64,000 bases of DNA, taken from contig NZ_FIZX01000001.1 of NCBI RefSeq assembly GCF_900055185.1, positions 1,736,001 to 1,800,000 on the forward strand. Reading direction: 5' to 3'. Of the stretch, positions 8,400-17,609 are shown piece after piece. Below the pieces are notes generated by a model that saw only the letters and a program-made list of their open reading frames with translations, was not told the origin of the DNA and did not search any database. The stretch is from Grimontia celer (GTDB lineage Bacteria > Pseudomonadota > Gammaproteobacteria > Enterobacterales > Vibrionaceae). Each line of letters opens with the position of its first letter. Position 1 is the stretch's first letter. The position numbers were made by a program, and so were the translations under genes.

Positions 8400-11021
8400 C
8401 TACTTCTTCTTGCGTTTGTCAGTGATTTCCCACTTACCGTCGATAAACAGACCCGTCCAGCCAGAAGGCTTGCCGTCATCTTCGGTACGCACGTAGTTCT
8501 CTTTGCTCTTACGGCTAAAGCGAACCACTGCTTTGCGACCATCTGGATCTTCCGATGGTGCATCTGCCAGATATTTGAACTTCTCAGGCAGGCGTTCTTT
8601 GAAACGTGCGAGTTCTTCAACCAAAGGTGCACGGGTTTCGCGCGATTTCGGGAAGTTACTTGCCGCCAGGAATAGACCTGATGCACCGTCACGAAGCACA
8701 AAGTACGCGTCTGAATTCTCACAAGGCAGTTCAGGGAAGTGAACTGGATCCTCTTTCGGTGGCGCGACTTCGCCGTTCTTCAGGATCTTACGGGTGTTCT
8801 TACAGGTTTCGCTGGTGCAATCCATGTACTTACCGAAACGGCCGTTTTTCAGCACCATGTCGGACCCACACTTGTCACACTCGACCACTGGGCCGTCGTA
8901 ACCTTTCAGCTTGAACTCACCTTTCTCAACCACATAGCCATCACAGCTTGGGTTATTACCACAAACATGCAGCTTGCGGTCTTGGTCGATGAGGTAAGCA
9001 TCCATCGCCGTTTCACACTTCGGACAACGTTTCTTCGCACGCAGCGCTGCGGTTTCAACGTCTTCTTCCAGAACGTTAACGATACCTTCTTCATCCATCA
9101 GGTTGATGGTGGTTTTACAACGCTCTTTCGGCGGCAGTGCATAACCAGAACAACCCAGGAATACGCCAGTCGATGCAGTACGGATACCCATTTTACGGCC
9201 ACAGGTTGGACAGTCGATGTCGGTCATCACGATGCTGTTAGGCTTCATGCCACCTTCACCTTCTTCCAGCTCTGCTTTTTCAAGATCGCCGGTGAAGTCT
9301 TTGAAGAAGTTGTTCAGAACGTTTTTCCAATCTTCTGAACCCATCGCGATTTGGTCGAGATGTTCTTCCATACGTGCTGTGAAGTCATAGTCCATCAGAT
9401 CAGCAAAGCTGTCATCCAGACGGTCTGTCACGATCTCACCCATCTTCTCAGCGTAGAAACGACGCTGCTCTACACGCACATAGCCACGATCCTGAATCGT
9501 AGAAATGATCGCTGCATAAGTCGATGGACGGCCAATGCCACGCTTCTCAAGTTCCTTAACCAGCGCAGCTTCTGTGTAGCGTGCTGGTGGCTTGGTGAAG
9601 TGTTGCTTCGGATCCACTTTTTCCAAAGACAGAATCTCGCCCACATCAACATGCGGCAGCGTTGTGTCTTCGTTTTTACCCATTGGACGTTGAACACGTG
9701 TCCAACCGTCAAAGCGCAAGGTCCGGCCTTTTGCTTTCAGGGTAAATTCGCCAGCTTCCACAGTAATGGTGCTGGAGTCGTACTTCGCTGGCACCATCTG
9801 ACAAGACACAAACTGACGCCAGATCAGGTCGTAAAGACGATGTGCGTCTGGGTCCATGCCCTGAAGATCATCAGCTTTCACATCCACGCTTGAAGGACGA
9901 ATCGCTTCGTGCGCTTCTTGTGCATTACCTTTTGAACCGTACACATTTGCTGATGATGGCAGATAGTTGTCACCATACTCAGAGCCAATGAAACTGCGTG
10001 CAGCTTCAACCGCTTCTTTACTCAGATTGGTCGAGTCAGTACGCATATAGGTGATGTAACCTGCTTCGTACAGACGCTGAGCCAGCATCATGGTCTTCTT
10101 AACGCCGAAGCCCATACGGGTGCTCGCAGCTTGTTGCAGCGTCGACGTAATAAATGGTGCAGACGGCTTGCTTGAGGTTGGACGATCTTCACGGTCAACC
10201 ACTTTGTAAGTCGCTTTCTGCAACGCTGCCGTTGCAGCCATTGCCTGCTCTTCGTTCAGCGGTTTAAACGCTTCACGATTTTGCTGGGCAACAACCAGAC
10301 GCAACGCATTTTGGCTCGCCGTGGTGGTGTCAGTGTGAATGTCCCAGTATTCCATTGGAATAAAGGCTTTAATTTCATGCTCACGCTCAACCAGCAGTTT
10401 TACTGCAACTGACTGAACACGGCCTGCAGACAAACCACGCGCGACTTTTTTCCAAAGCAGCGGAGACACCATAAAGCCCACAACACGGTCGAGGAAACGA
10501 CGCGCCTGCTGGGCATTTACGCCATCCATGTTCAGTTCGCCCGGTGCTTCGAACGCCTGCTGGATTGCGTTTTTGGTAATTTCGTTAAACACAACGCGTT
10601 TGAAACGGCTTTCGTCACCGCCAATGATTTCCCGCAAGTGCCAGGCAATCGCCTCTCCCTCGCGGTCCAAATCCGTTGCGAGATAAACGTGGTCAGCTTT
10701 CTCTGCCAACGTTTTCAGTTCCTGCACGACTTTTTCTTTGCCCGGCAGGATTTGATAATTCGCTTTCCAGTTGCGGTATGGGTCAACACCCATTTTGTTG
10801 ATCAGCGCGTTTTTATCTTTCTCTTTTTTGATGCGCTCTTTTTCTTCCGCACTCAACCCTTTGGTTGAAACTGGCGTTGCTTTCTTGCCGCCTTGCGCGG
10901 CACCGGTAGGCAGATCTCGGACATGACCTACGCTAGATTTAACGATGAAGTCTTTGCCCAGATATTTATTGATCGTTTTTGCCTTTGCCGGGGACTCCAC
11001 GATAACGAGAGATTTACCCAT
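8400..11021 (-). CDS. topA: DNA topoisomerase I (omega protein)
   Basis: Type IA topoisomerase that relaxes negative supercoils. 873 residues from the ATG at 11021 ([16 protein letters not shown]), which matches the family N-terminus; an in-frame codon ten residues further upstream is less likely. Toprim domain at the N-terminus (VESPAKAKT; acidic DLDREGEAI near 118-126), catalytic tyrosine Y325 in [10 protein letters not shown], then C-terminal zinc ribbons with cysteine pairs such as [18 protein letters not shown] and CDKCGSDMV, and a basic lysine-rich tail. It is single-copy housekeeping and sits back to back with yciN across a 519-bp gap. Confidence 0.98.
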   Translation of the reverse strand: MGKSLVIVESPAKAKTINKYLGKDFIVKSSVGHVRDLPTGAAQGGKKATPVSTKGLSAEEKERIKKEKDKNALINKMGVDPYRNWKANYQILPGKEKVVQELKTLAEKADHVYLATDLDREGEAIAWHLREIIGGDESRFKRVVFNEITKNAIQQAFEAPGELNMDGVNAQQARRFLDRVVGFMVSPLLWKKVARGLSAGRVQSVAVKLLVEREHEIKAFIPMEYWDIHTDTTTASQNALRLVVAQQNREAFKPLNEEQAMAATAALQKATYKVVDREDRPTSSKPSAPFITSTLQQAASTRMGFGVKKTMMLAQRLYEAGYITYMRTDSTNLSKEAVEAARSFIGSEYGDNYLPSSANVYGSKGNAQEAHEAIRPSSVDVKADDLQGMDPDAHRLYDLIWRQFVSCQMVPAKYDSSTITVEAGEFTLKAKGRTLRFDGWTRVQRPMGKNEDTTLPHVDVGEILSLEKVDPKQHFTKPPARYTEAALVKELEKRGIGRPSTYAAIISTIQDRGYVRVEQRRFYAEKMGEIVTDRLDDSFADLMDYDFTARMEEHLDQIAMGSEDWKNVLNNFFKDFTGDLEKAELEEGEGGMKPNSIVMTDIDCPTCGRKMGIRTASTGVFLGCSGYALPPKERCKTTINLMDEEGIVNVLEEDVETAALRAKKRCPKCETAMDAYLIDQDRKLHVCGNNPSCDGYVVEKGEFKLKGYDGPVVECDKCGSDMVLKNGRFGKYMDCTSETCKNTRKILKNGEVAPPKEDPVHFPELPCENSDAYFVLRDGASGLFLAASNFPKSRETRAPLVEELARFKERLPEKFKYLADAPSEDPDGRKAVVRFSRKSKENYVRTEDDGKPSGWTGLFIDGKWEITDKRKKK

Positions 11022-11540
11022 AGTGACCCAATACGCCCTCGCGTTTCTCATTCAAAAAATTCATTCAGATCGCAGGCAATCGATGAGCTTTCCAACTCCA
11101 GTGCCATGCTGACGCTTTTTTTAATATTGAGCGACTCGATCCGAATATCAACCAGTTTCTATCTAATTTCCCCTGATTGGTCGCTGCTTCCCCAGTTGTT
11201 GTTCATTTGTTAACAACAAGTCTGCACTATCAGGGAAATGTTGCCGTCTCACTTTTATTAGTCGAGGATATCTTAGAGCGCTAGCCCTTTAGCGCCGCAC
11301 TTTTACCCTCTATTCGTCATTGCTAAGAAAGCATGACTGAAAGTGCAGGCTAAAGCAGGCAGGCGCGCTAATCATTACCATTGACCGAAGCATCTTTACC
11401 ATTTCGCTTCGAATTTTTCTGGCTTGGCTCACAATAAGTAGCGGAAGCCGCAAAATAATGAGGCTTTGTTCAAACCTACTGTTTTTTCCTTTCCCAACGC
11501 TATAATGCCCCTTCATTTCACTACCCGAATCGAGAAGAAA
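11022..11540. other. 519-bp non-coding gap between topA and yciN
   Basis: Divergent promoter region. No convincing ORF on either strand. A TATAAT hexamer at 11501-11506 could serve yciN, but no good -35 is paired with it. An 8-bp inverted repeat TTGTTGTT/AACAACAA at 11196-11219 lies upstream of topA and may be a regulatory or structural element; I cannot assign it. Confidence 0.5.
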
Positions 11541-11786
11541 ATGGCTGAGAAAACACCTATCAGCGCCGACGATTTATTGAAAATCGCAAACGAAATGATC
11601 CGTGAGCATAATGCTTACATCGAAGGCATGAACACTGACTCTGTCGAAGAAAAAGCCGGTGTCATGGTCTTCAAAGGGGAGTATTTTTTAGACGACAACG
11701 GACTGCCAACCCCTAAAACCACTGCCGTATTCAATATGTTTAAGTACCTGGCACACCAGTTGTCAAAGCAATATACGATTCAGTAA
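11541..11786 (+). CDS. yciN: YciN family protein (DUF2498)
   Basis: Small cytosolic protein of unknown biochemical function. 81 residues from the ATG after CGAGAAGAAA; the longer open frame upstream is not needed. The body matches E. coli YciN closely: LLKIANEMIREHNAYIEG, then GVMVFKGEYFLDDNGLPT and TAVFNMFKYLAHQLS. Sits between topA and sohB as in enteric bacteria. A strong hairpin follows the stop. Confidence 0.93.
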   Translation: MAEKTPISADDLLKIANEMIREHNAYIEGMNTDSVEEKAGVMVFKGEYFLDDNGLPTPKTTAVFNMFKYLAHQLSKQYTIQ

Positions 11787-11801
11787 AACGTTGCGTTCGG
11801 T

Positions 11802-11835
11802 GATAAAAATGCCACCTTTCGGTGGCATTTTTATC
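11802..11835. terminator. Bidirectional terminator, yciN / DUF805 gene
   Basis: GATAAAAATGCCACC, loop TTTC, GGTGGCATTTTTATC: a perfect 15-bp stem with A and T runs on the two sides, between two convergent genes. Confidence 0.92.
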
Positions 11836-11836
11836 T

Positions 11837-12253
11837 TTAACCTTCAAACACTGCTGTGTCTTTTTTCTCGTCCTGATGGACATCATCACCGCCACCAGAA
11901 CCCGGCTTCTGACCGCGTCCTTTCGGGTCTGGGCCAAACTGATTTGGACCCGGTGTACCATCAAGAATGCCTAACTCCACCAGCGCGAAGATAGGACCTA
12001 CCAACGGCAGAAAAGTCACAATAATCCACCAAGGACTCTTGTTTCTGTCTTTCAGCCGTTTGATGTTCAGCGCGATAGAAGCATAAATGGCAAACAGTGA
12101 AATCGCCAATGCCAGTGCATCAAGCACCACATTCCCGCCCTGATAGAAGAAAGTTGGCAGCACCATAATCAATACCGGAACGCTATACAGCCAGTAATCT
12201 CGACGTCGCATCCGGCCTTCAAACGAGAGCAGTGCCCACTTTTGATTGTTCAT
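11837..12253 (-). CDS. DUF805 inner-membrane protein
   Basis: 138-residue protein with the DUF805 signature: FEGRMRRRDYWLYSVPVLIM at the N-terminus and IKRLKDRNKSPWWIIVTFLPLVGPIF in the second half. About three hydrophobic segments (near residues 22-37, 42-62 and 74-96) followed by a polar Gly/Pro/Asp-rich tail (GPNQFGPDPKGRG...). E. coli relatives are YhaH and YhaI; molecular function is unknown. It begins 8 bp after the sohB stop, so it is probably co-transcribed with the protease gene. Confidence 0.88.
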   Translation of the reverse strand: MNNQKWALLSFEGRMRRRDYWLYSVPVLIMVLPTFFYQGGNVVLDALALAISLFAIYASIALNIKRLKDRNKSPWWIIVTFLPLVGPIFALVELGILDGTPGPNQFGPDPKGRGQKPGSGGGDDVHQDEKKDTAVFEG

Positions 12254-12261
12254 TTTTACTC

Positions 12262-13320
12262 CTAAACAATTGGTCGCTGACCGCGGCTAATCCACTTCAG
12301 CAGCACGCGGTCCAGCGCTTCTGCCGATGCACCAGCCAGTTTTTCTGCCAGTTTCTTGCGTTGAACATAACGCACGCCCAGCACATCTTTTTCTTTCACT
12401 GCCGACACCAGATAATCGTCACTGGTCCCAATGCTGTCAATCAATCCCAGTGGCAGTGCCTGATTGCCAAACCAATGCTCACCAGTGGCCACTTTTTCAA
12501 GGTCCAACGATGGACGGTGATCAGCAATAAAGTCTTTGAACAGTGTGTGAGTTTCTTCCAACTCGCTAACAAATTTTTCACGCGCCTTGTCGGTATTTTC
12601 GCCAAACATGGTCAAGGTGCGTTTGAATTCACCTGCGGTTAGCTGCTCAAATTCAATGTCGTGCTTTTTAAGCAGTTTGTTGAAGTTTGGCAACTGCGCA
12701 ATCACACCGATGGAACCTACTACGGCAAAAGGCGCTGCAACGATCTTGTCTGCCACACATGCCATCATGTAACCGCCACTTGCAGCCACTTTATCCACCG
12801 CAGCTGTTAAAGGAATTCCTGCCTGCTTAATGCGATCAAGTTGGGAAGAAGCAAGGCCATACGCGTGAACCATACCACCACCACTTTCAAGGCGCACCAG
12901 CACTTCATCGCCCTCTTTGGCAACAGCCAGAATTGCTGTCACTTCTTCACGCAAAGCAGCGACTTCACGTGCATCGATACTGCCTTTAAAATCCAAGACG
13001 AAAACATGTGGTTTACGGCTTTGTTCCAGCGTTGCCGTATCTGTCATTTTCTTCGCTTCATTCTTGGCTTCTTTAGCCTTCGTTTTCTCCGCTTTTTTAT
13101 CTGCTTTGTCGCGCGCTTTTAATGCTGCTTCATCGTAGAGATGCGATTCCATCGAATGTACTAAATCTTTATGTTTTTCAGTCAGATTAGTAATTTCCAA
13201 CTCACCTTTTTGAGACTGTTTGCCGCCAGCGCTTTTAGCAATAATAAGCACGACGATCACGGCGACTGCAAAGGTCAGCACTTTCGCCAGGAAAAGGCCG
13301 TAATCAAGCAAGAATTCCAA
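12262..13320 (-). CDS. sohB: Probable periplasmic/inner-membrane serine protease SohB
   Basis: 352-residue signal-peptide-peptidase-A-family (S49) protease anchored in the inner membrane. N-terminal hydrophobic segment at about 8-29, then a charged linker of roughly 60 residues rich in Lys, Ala and Glu (coiled-coil-like, 62-100), then the protease domain. The expected catalytic dyad is visible: S181 in VAASGGYMMACVAD and K233 in GEFKRTLTMFGEN. The segment GSIGVIAQLPNF following the serine is typical of the family. The SohB N-terminal domain and the length match E. coli SohB. It is first in a two-gene unit with the DUF805 gene. Confidence 0.93.
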   Translation of the reverse strand: MEFLLDYGLFLAKVLTFAVAVIVVLIIAKSAGGKQSQKGELEITNLTEKHKDLVHSMESHLYDEAALKARDKADKKAEKTKAKEAKNEAKKMTDTATLEQSRKPHVFVLDFKGSIDAREVAALREEVTAILAVAKEGDEVLVRLESGGGMVHAYGLASSQLDRIKQAGIPLTAAVDKVAASGGYMMACVADKIVAAPFAVVGSIGVIAQLPNFNKLLKKHDIEFEQLTAGEFKRTLTMFGENTDKAREKFVSELEETHTLFKDFIADHRPSLDLEKVATGEHWFGNQALPLGLIDSIGTSDDYLVSAVKEKDVLGVRYVQRKKLAEKLAGASAEALDRVLLKWISRGQRPIV

Positions 13321-13494
13321 ACTTCGTTCCTCGTTTATTGTTGTTTCTGTGTACTTTTATTGAGCACAGATTTTTATCTATCGCGCCATTCTACTAGACA
13401 TAAATACCCAAACAACCCGAAGTTGCAGGTTTCAGCGATTATATCAGCCCGTATCGTTGACAGCTCAAAGCAAGGTCAAAACCAATAAGAACCC

Positions 13495-13713
13495 CTAATT
13501 ATTCTTCGCCCTTCGGGAAGCCATCGGCAAGCCCACTACTTCAGCAAATTTCAAGACAATAGAACCACTATTCATTTTAAAATTTGTTTCGTATTGAACA
13601 TGCCGATGACCTCTGAAATCCAGCCCCTTCAGGTAGTTTGGGTATTGAACAACCTCGTATGTCGCTTTCTTTACATCACCAGGTTGTTTCTTCTTCCCAA
13701 GCAGCCTTAAAAT
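13495..13713 (-). CDS. Unrecognised 72-codon ORF without a normal start codon
   Basis: The minus-strand frame is open for 75 codons from just after a TAA at 13720-13722 to TAG at 13495-13497. The translation looks like real protein (LRLLGKKKQPGDVKKATYEV, later YLKGLDFRGHRHVQYETNF and SIVLKFAEVVGLPMASRR) with balanced composition, not a shadow of another gene. There is no ATG, GTG or TTG near its beginning; the best candidate start is ATT at 13713, directly before LRLLGKKKQ. Either the start is unusual or an ATG has mutated and this is a recent pseudogene. I do not recognise the family. The rest of the sohB-yciK gap (13321-13802) holds only promoter space. Confidence 0.4.
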   Translation of the reverse strand: MLRLLGKKKQPGDVKKATYEVVQYPNYLKGLDFRGHRHVQYETNFKMNSGSIVLKFAEVVGLPMASRRAKNN

Positions 13714-13802
13714 GCGAGCTTACAACAGTGTCTTTCACTCGCATGATGACGAGTGGCAAGTTTAGCAGGCACGCAAGATCAAAATGAAAAGGATATTGTA
13801 AC

Positions 13803-14543
13803 GTGGAGTATCAAGTAGCAGCCGACGCATTGAATGGCAAAGTGATTCTGGTTACCGGCGCAGGCGACGGTATTGGCCGCCAGGCTGCCATCAGTTACGC
13901 ACAACACGGTGCAACAGTTATTTTGCTGGGACGCACAGTGAAGAAGCTCGAAAGCGTTTACGACGAAATCGAAGCCGCAGGTTACCCGCAACCGGCAATC
14001 ATTCCACTCGATATGATGGGTGCAACCCGCCAGCATTATTTGGATATGACCGACACCATCGAGCAGCAGTTCGGTAAGCTGGACGGTGTTTTACACAACG
14101 CAGGTATGCTGGGTGTACTGAGCCCATTCGATCAAATAGAAGAAAAAGCCTTCGACGAAGTTATGCAGGTGAACGTGAAAGCGACCTTCCTGATGACACA
14201 AGCGCTGATGCCTTTGATTCAAAAATCAGAAGATGGCCGCATCGTTTTCACCTCATCGACAGTAGGGCATTCAGGACGCGCGTTTTGGGGTACCTACGCT
14301 ATCTCTAAATTCGCGACAGAAGGCATGATGCAGGTGCTGGCTGATGAGCTCAGCAACACAACAGTGAAGGTCAACGCCATCAATCCAGGTGGTACGCGCA
14401 CTAAAATGCGTGCCTCTGCTTTCCCTGCCGAAGATGCCAACAACCTTAAGACACCACTGGATATCATGCCGCTATACCTTTACCTGATGGCACCTGAGGG
14501 TAAAGACGTGAATGGCCAGTGTATTGATGCTCAGCCGAAATAA
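13803..14543 (+). CDS. yciK: YciK family short-chain dehydrogenase
   Basis: 246-residue NAD(P)-dependent oxidoreductase of the classical SDR fold; physiological substrate unknown. GTG start preceded by AAAGGAT at good spacing. Motifs: cofactor loop VTGAGDGIGR (residues 18-27), LHNAGMLG, catalytic Ser in VFTSSTVG, and the YxxxK pair in YAISKF, then INPGGTRTKMRASAFP, which is diagnostic of YciK. Same neighbourhood as in E. coli and other Vibrionaceae (sohB, rluB, trp). Convergent with rluB across a shared terminator. Confidence 0.95.
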   Translation: MEYQVAADALNGKVILVTGAGDGIGRQAAISYAQHGATVILLGRTVKKLESVYDEIEAAGYPQPAIIPLDMMGATRQHYLDMTDTIEQQFGKLDGVLHNAGMLGVLSPFDQIEEKAFDEVMQVNVKATFLMTQALMPLIQKSEDGRIVFTSSTVGHSGRAFWGTYAISKFATEGMMQVLADELSNTTVKVNAINPGGTRTKMRASAFPAEDANNLKTPLDIMPLYLYLMAPEGKDVNGQCIDAQPK

Positions 14544-14567
14544 AGTATCTAGATACCATAAAACGAC

Positions 14568-14593
14568 AAAAGCCAGCATCTCTGCTGGCTTTT
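14568..14593. terminator. Bidirectional terminator, yciK / rluB
   Basis: AAAAGCCAGCA, loop TCTC, TGCTGGCTTTT: an 11-bp stem with A/T tracts on both sides between convergent genes. Confidence 0.92.
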
Positions 14594-14614
14594 TTCTTTA
14601 TATATTCCAAACCA

Positions 14615-15610
14615 TTAACGTGGTTTTCTGTTCCCACCTGCCTTCTTCTGGCGAGTAGAAGACTGACCGGAACGGTTTGCGCCTGGCTTACCTGGACGAC
14701 CGCCACCTGTGCGGGTGCGGTTACCAGCTGCTTGACCACCACGACGGTTACGTGGCTTGCGGGTTTCACCAGACTCAACACGCTCTTCATAACGACGCAC
14801 TGCACGACGAATCTTTTGCGCACGCGCTTTGCGTTTCTTGGTTTCTGGGTCGATCATGGTTTCTTGTTCTGCACGCAGTTCTACCATCTCGCGAAGGTAG
14901 TTCACATCGCTCAGTTCAAGCTCCATCCAACCGCCACGAGGCAGTTCTTTGCTCAGGTAGATATCACCATAGCGAACACGCTTAAGACGGCTCACAGTCA
15001 CGCCCTGAGTTTCCCACAGACGACGTACTTCGCGGTTACGACCTTCAGTGATCACCACGTAAAAGGTGTGGTTTGAACCTTCACCACCTGCGTAAACCAC
15101 GTCTTCGAAACGTGCTTCACCGTCTTCCAGTTCAACACCTCGAACCAGGTTACGGACCATCTCTTCGTTAACTTCGCCGAATACACGAACCATGTATTCG
15201 CGCTGCACCTGACGGCTTGGGTGCATCAAACGGTTTGCCAATTCACCATCTGTGGTGAAAAGCAGAAGACCCGAGGTATTTGCGTCCAGACGGCCTACTG
15301 CCACCCAACGCGCGCCATTCAGGCGTGGCAGGCGGTCAAACACAGTGCGGCGACCTTCTGGATCGCTGCGGGTACACAATTCGCCTTCAGGCTTGTTGTA
15401 TGCCAGAACACGACAAACTTGTTCAGAAGACGCAGAAATTTGCACATGGTGACCATCAACACGTACGTTAGCATTCAGGTCTTCCAAACGGTCACCCAGT
15501 TTTGCTACTACACCGTTAACACTCACTCGGCCAGATTGAATCATGCCCTCGATTTCACGACGTGAACCAAGACCTGCACGGGCCAGCACCTTCTGTAATT
15601 TTTCGCTCAT
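14615..15610 (-). CDS. rluB: 23S rRNA pseudouridine(2605) synthase RluB
   Basis: 331-residue RsuA-family pseudouridine synthase acting on 23S rRNA. N-terminal S4 RNA-binding domain (about 1-60, [21 protein letters not shown]), then the catalytic core with D109 in the [12 protein letters not shown] motif. After about residue 250 there is a long Lys/Arg/Gly-rich, low-complexity tail ([19 protein letters not shown], then [19 protein letters not shown]), as usual for RluB, probably aiding RNA binding. Monocistronic. Confidence 0.94.
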   Translation of the reverse strand: MSEKLQKVLARAGLGSRREIEGMIQSGRVSVNGVVAKLGDRLEDLNANVRVDGHHVQISASSEQVCRVLAYNKPEGELCTRSDPEGRRTVFDRLPRLNGARWVAVGRLDANTSGLLLFTTDGELANRLMHPSRQVQREYMVRVFGEVNEEMVRNLVRGVELEDGEARFEDVVYAGGEGSNHTFYVVITEGRNREVRRLWETQGVTVSRLKRVRYGDIYLSKELPRGGWMELELSDVNYLREMVELRAEQETMIDPETKKRKARAQKIRRAVRRYEERVESGETRKPRNRRGGQAAGNRTRTGGGRPGKPGANRSGQSSTRQKKAGGNRKPR

Positions 15611-15752
15611 TGACTAACTACCTTACTGTCGCCTTCACAGGCGTCGATGTCGGAAAGAAAACCTTTGGAGGCGCGACTGAGCGCGGATCTAAGGCAACGG
15701 CGTATTATGCCAAAATGCACACAATGACACCACATAATTTCACGGAATCGAT

Positions 15753-15792
15753 AATGGCTGAATCTGGCAATTTTCGTTTGCACTCAGCCATT
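15753..15792. repeat. 9-bp inverted repeat upstream of rluB
   Basis: AATGGCTGA at 15753-15761 and TCAGCCATT at 15784-15792, separated by 22 bp, in the 236-bp gap between yciO and rluB. Could be a hairpin in a leader or the end of the yciO transcript; role unknown. Confidence 0.35.
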
Positions 15793-15846
15793 TTGTATAA
15801 CTGAGAATTTTCGCCTAATTGCCCTTTTTACTTTGTCTCTTCTAGC

Positions 15847-16467
15847 CTATTCGAAAGGAGAGGTATCGCCTGTACCACGTCGGAGAATTTCAGGCTCATC
15901 TTCGCTGAGATCGATGACCGTAGTTGGCTGCTCGCCCAAATAACCACCGTTAAGAATACAGTCGACAGCATGTTCCAACTGGTCACGGATCGCTTCCGGA
16001 TCAGACTCTGTATGTTCATTCCCCGGTAATATCAGCGATGTGGACATCATCGGCTCGCCCAACGCCTCAAGTAAATCCAGCGCAATCTGGTTATCCGGCA
16101 CACGGATACCGATGGTTTTACGCTTAGGATTCATCAGTCGACGAGGTACTTCTTTGGTCGCTTTCAAGATGAAAGTGTAACAACCCGGCGTGTTGTTACG
16201 AATCAGGCGGTAAGCACTGTTATCAACGCGGGCATAGACTGACAGTTCGGATAAATCACGACACATCAACGTGAAATTATGTCTGTCATCCAGGCGGCGA
16301 ATTCGACAGATTCGCTCAAGTGCTTGTTTGTTTTCCAATTGGCAACCCAGCGCATAACCAGAATCCGTTGGATAGATAATCACGCCACCGTTACGAACAA
16401 TCGCAACAGCTTGATTGATAAGACGTGCTTGCGGGTTTTCAGGATGCACGTAAAAGAATTGGCTCAC
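15847..16467 (-). CDS. yciO: YciO, L-threonylcarbamoyladenylate synthase-like protein
   Basis: 206-residue protein of the Sua5/YrdC/YciO family. It has the KEOPS-independent YrdC core: [17 protein letters not shown] near residue 27, the basic [16 protein letters not shown] segment, and [13 protein letters not shown]. In related TsaC proteins this fold makes threonylcarbamoyl-AMP for tRNA t6A; YciO itself is the paralogue, so the exact activity is uncertain. Its start overlaps the rnm stop by 4 bp (ATGA), so the two are translationally coupled, as in E. coli. Confidence 0.93.
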   Translation of the reverse strand: MSQFFYVHPENPQARLINQAVAIVRNGGVIIYPTDSGYALGCQLENKQALERICRIRRLDDRHNFTLMCRDLSELSVYARVDNSAYRLIRNNTPGCYTFILKATKEVPRRLMNPKRKTIGIRVPDNQIALDLLEALGEPMMSTSLILPGNEHTESDPEAIRDQLEHAVDCILNGGYLGEQPTTVIDLSEDEPEILRRGTGDTSPFE

Positions 16468-17339
16468 ACTTCCTCCTCATGAGGCATTTCTGCCTCGGCA
16501 ATCTCGGGCAAAGACCAGTTTTCCCAGACTTCCTTACAACCTTTCGGTAAGTATAAGTTACGACCCAACTCCAGCCACGGTGAAGGGTAATGAAAATCAG
16601 AGCCTTGGGAACCGGCTAACCCGAACTGAATAGCGTAGTCGCCCAGCAGACGACGTTCATTGGGCGATTGTTGTGGCTGTGCAACTTCCATTGCATCACC
16701 ACCTGCATCAACAAAAACCTGAAGCAGGCGTTTCAGCCATTTAGCGGTAAGTTTATACCGACCAGGATGAGCCAGCACGGCTTGACCACCCGCTTTGTGA
16801 ATAACATCAACGGCTTCCTGAATCGTACACCAGTTTGGTGGCACATAACCCGGGTTGCCGCGGGTCAGATATTTTTTGAATACGGCCTGCATGTTTTTCA
16901 CATGCCCCTGCTCCACCATCCAACGGGCAAAGTGGGCGCGTGTAAGCGCAACATCGCCTGCAAGCGCTTTTGTGCCCTCGAGCGCACCAGGCATACGTTG
17001 CTTTTCCAAGCGTTCTGCAATTTGTACTGCACGTTCTTCGCGACGCGCTGACTGTTCAGCGATCAGTTTCTGCAATTCAGGAGAATCTGGATCGATGTTG
17101 AGACCGACGACATGGATGTCTTTATTCTCCCAAACCGTCGATATTTCAATACCATTGACGATGTGTAATGGCAGATTGTCACGGGCGACGACTGCTTTGG
17201 CTTCTTCTAGCCCTTCAACCGTATCGTGATCGGTAATCGCAAGCACATTGACGCGAAAATCAACCGCGCGCTTGACCAAGTCTTCCGGTGTGAAGCGCCC
17301 ATCCGACGCTGTTGTGTGGCTATGTAGATCAAATAGCAT
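16464..17339 (-). CDS. rnm: PHP-domain 5'-3' exoribonuclease Rnm (TrpH/YciV)
   Basis: 291-residue PHP phosphoesterase. In E. coli the protein matures the 5' ends of rRNAs and degrades short RNAs 5' to 3'. Metal-binding motifs of the PHP domain are visible: [11 protein letters not shown] (residues 4-14), [10 protein letters not shown] (about 35-44), [15 protein letters not shown], and GSDFHYP near the C-terminus. Divergently placed next to the trp promoter, which is how it got the old name trpH. The gene start lies 39 bp from the edge of the TrpR operator, so the operator could affect its promoter too. Confidence 0.93.
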   Translation of the reverse strand: MLFDLHSHTTASDGRFTPEDLVKRAVDFRVNVLAITDHDTVEGLEEAKAVVARDNLPLHIVNGIEISTVWENKDIHVVGLNIDPDSPELQKLIAEQSARREERAVQIAERLEKQRMPGALEGTKALAGDVALTRAHFARWMVEQGHVKNMQAVFKKYLTRGNPGYVPPNWCTIQEAVDVIHKAGGQAVLAHPGRYKLTAKWLKRLLQVFVDAGGDAMEVAQPQQSPNERRLLGDYAIQFGLAGSQGSDFHYPSPWLELGRNLYLPKGCKEVWENWSLPEIAEAEMPHEEEV

Positions 17340-17360
17340 TCATTTTCTTCTATTTGTTGC

Positions 17361-17389
17361 TTGACTTCGCCACCATATACTAGTTAACT
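17361..17389 (+). promoter_or_regulatory. trp operon sigma-70 promoter
   Basis: TTGACT (17361-17366), 17-bp spacer, TTAACT (17384-17389). The -10 TTAACT is the same hexamer as in the E. coli trp promoter and is embedded in the operator. Confidence 0.88.
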
Positions 17390-17393
17390 AGTA
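17378..17393. promoter_or_regulatory. TrpR operator
   Basis: TACTAGTTAACTAGTA is a perfect 16-bp palindrome containing the canonical TrpR core CTAGTTAACTAG. It covers the -10 element, so TrpR bound to tryptophan would block RNA polymerase, as in E. coli. The trpR gene itself is not in the window. Confidence 0.92.
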
Positions 17394-17410
17394 CACGATT
17401 ACTTATTCAA

Positions 17411-17488
17411 ATGGATTTCGTCTTCATGGTACAGCATAACCTCATCCAACAAACAGCACTGATTAACTGGTGGTGGCACTCCCAATAG
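17411..17488 (+). CDS. trpL: trp leader peptide
   Basis: Short leader ORF whose translation senses charged tRNA-Trp. From the ATG at 17411 it encodes 25 residues; a second in-frame ATG at 17426 would give 20 (MVQHNLIQQTALINWWWHSQ). Either way the C-terminal part reads NWWWHSQ, with three consecutive TGG codons at 17468-17476, just before the antiterminator and terminator segments. No strong Shine-Dalgarno is visible before either ATG, so the exact start is open. Confidence 0.88.
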   Translation: MDFVFMVQHNLIQQTALINWWWHSQ

Positions 17489-17554
17489 CGGGCGGTGTGA
17501 TGAGTGATATCTCAAGGAAAGACGACACCAAGCCCGCATAACGCGGGTTTTTTT
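17488..17554 (+). promoter_or_regulatory. trp attenuator (antiterminator/terminator)
   Basis: Terminator: CCCGC (17533-17537), loop ATAAC, GCGGG (17543-17547), then seven T. Competing antiterminator: GCGGGCGGTGT (17488-17498) pairs with ACACC-AA-GCCCGC (17525-17537), which contains the left arm of the terminator. Ribosome stalling at the WWW codons of trpL would favour the antiterminator, so transcription enters the operon when Trp is scarce. Confidence 0.9.
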
Positions 17555-17609
17555 GTACCTATTTTTTCCCGGAAACTGGATTGGGAATGACAAGCTAAGG
17601 ACTCAGATT

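Noticed and set aside
8739-9338. Plus-strand ORF of 199 codons inside topA
   Set aside because: Antisense to the zinc-ribbon region of topA, no independent support.
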